A stretch of 6,814 bases of DNA, taken from positions 1 to 6,814 of the forward strand of contig JAFUWM010000344.1 of NCBI GenBank assembly GCA_017483425.1. Reading direction: 5' to 3'. A model generated the notes under the pieces. The model ran no database searches. It had not been told where the DNA came from and saw only the letters and a program-made list of their open reading frames with translations. The position numbers were made by a program, and so were the translations under genes. This document shows positions 6,306 to 6,814 of this stretch, piece by piece; the stretch's first letter is position 1; each line of letters starts with the position of its first letter. This DNA comes from Lachnospiraceae bacterium (GTDB lineage: Bacteria > Bacillota > Clostridia > Lachnospirales > Lachnospiraceae).

Positions 6306-6335
6306 ATATTAATATATGTTTCCTTATGCTGTCAA
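6306..6335 (-). promoter_or_regulatory. Sigma-A-type promoter of the rplJL(-rpoBC) operon
   Basis: A perfect -35 box TTGACA (6330-6335) is followed after 18 bases by TAATAT (6306-6311), four of six matches, in a very A/T-rich stretch. Other -10 registers exist (TATTAA with 15 bases, TATATT with 13) but have worse spacing. Expected transcription start is near 6298-6300, just ahead of the L10 leader. The -35 box forms the second- and third-last sense codons of thrH (Leu-Thr), so promoter and gene overlap. Confidence 0.75.
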
Positions 6336-6814
6336 GACTTTTTTTATAGCCTCAAGGAAGTCCGGAAACTCCTCAAATTCCTCCAGATCAGGGTTATCTT
6401 TCCTTATCTGCTCCGTGCTCCTGAAAAGGAATCCGGCCTTTGAAGCCCTTATCATTGCCAGATCATTAAAGGAATCTCCCGCGGCTATTGTCTCGAAGCC
6501 TATGCTCTGCAGCGCTTTCACTGTGGAGAGCTTTGATTTTTCCGTCCTCATTTTGTAATCCGATATGCTGCCATCCGGAGCAACTATCAGGGTATTACAG
6601 AATAAAGTCGGCCAGCCGAGCTTTGCCATCAGAGGCTTCGCAAACTGCTCAAAGGTATCTGATATGACTATCACCTGCGTAAGCTTCCGCAGTTCATCCA
6701 GAAATTCCTTTGCACCGGGAAGCGGATCAATCGTCGCTATGACATCCTGTATTTCTTTCAGTCCCAGCCCGTGCTCTTTTAATATCGCCAGTCTGTACTT
6801 CATGAGCTTGTCAT
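6324..6814 (-). CDS. thrH: ThrH-like bifunctional phosphoserine phosphatase/homoserine phosphotransferase (5' end outside window)
   Basis: HAD-superfamily enzyme; 163 codons plus two bases are visible and the frame is open to the window edge. The internal ATG at 6801-6803 is not the real start: DKLM precedes it in frame, matching the YDVLMK region about 40 residues into Pseudomonas ThrH as I recall it. Counting from that ATG, motif II is VIVISDTF (residues 44-51), the motif III lysine is likely K89 or K91, and motif IV is AAGDSFND (107-114). Other ThrH-like segments are LKEIQDVIAT and KPLMAKLGWPTLFCN. Motif I, with the nucleophilic aspartate, lies off-window. ThrH dephosphorylates phosphoserine and can transfer the phosphate to homoserine, linking serine and threonine synthesis. 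A generic SerB-like phosphatase is the alternative. It has no terminator of its own before rplJ. Confidence 0.88.
   Translation of the reverse strand, partial: DKLMKYRLAILKEHGLGLKEIQDVIATIDPLPGAKEFLDELRKLTQVIVISDTFEQFAKPLMAKLGWPTLFCNTLIVAPDGSISDYKMRTEKSKLSTVKALQSIGFETIAAGDSFNDLAMIRASKAGFLFRSTEQIRKDNPDLEEFEEFPDFLEAIKKVLTA

Noticed and set aside
1..6814. Mobile element, CRISPR array, tRNA or defence system
   Set aside because: The coding content is fully explained by thrH and the rplJL-rpoBC cluster. No transposase, direct-repeat array, cloverleaf or attachment site was seen.

Overview
The window is a chromosomal segment of a low-to-mid-GC Gram-positive bacterium, most likely a member of the class Clostridia and probably of Lachnospiraceae. 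This rests on the beginning of RpoB (MEKNRI...SGKNLRMS), the L10 leader with an attenuator ahead of rplJ, the AGGAGG ribosome binding sites, and a ThrH-type phosphatase next door. The taxonomic call is from sequence memory, not a search. Every gene is on the minus strand, so the biological reading order runs from position 6814 down to 1.

Layout in reading order: (1) the 3' part of a thrH-like HAD phosphatase gene (6814-6324), cut by the window edge; (2) a sigma-A-type promoter whose -35 box lies inside the last thrH codons (6335-6306); (3) an L10 autoregulatory leader (about 6300-6188) ending in a hairpin terminator/attenuator (6187-6160); (4) rplJ, ribosomal protein L10 (6127-5480), with an unusual Ala/Glu/Pro-rich tail; (5) rplL, L7/L12 (5475-5092), four bases after rplJ and with its ribosome binding site inside the rplJ coding sequence; (6) a 183-base spacer with a second sigma-A-type promoter and a potentially structured rpoB leader; (7) rpoB, RNA polymerase beta (4908-985), intact, with a lineage-type insertion and an acidic, repeated C-terminal tail; (8) the 5' third or less of rpoC, RNA polymerase beta' (945-1), cut by the window edge.

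The genes form the classic rplJL-rpoBC cluster, which joins synthesis of the ribosomal stalk to synthesis of the RNA polymerase core. L10 (bound to L12) would bind the leader and favour termination ahead of rplJ, while the promoter after rplL would let rpoBC be expressed apart from the stalk proteins. No mobile element, CRISPR array, tRNA, rRNA or defence gene is visible. Nothing in the window looks like a wholly new system. The best candidates for undescribed biology are the rpoB leader, the RpoB and L10 tails, and a tiny in-frame ORF that abuts the rpoB start.
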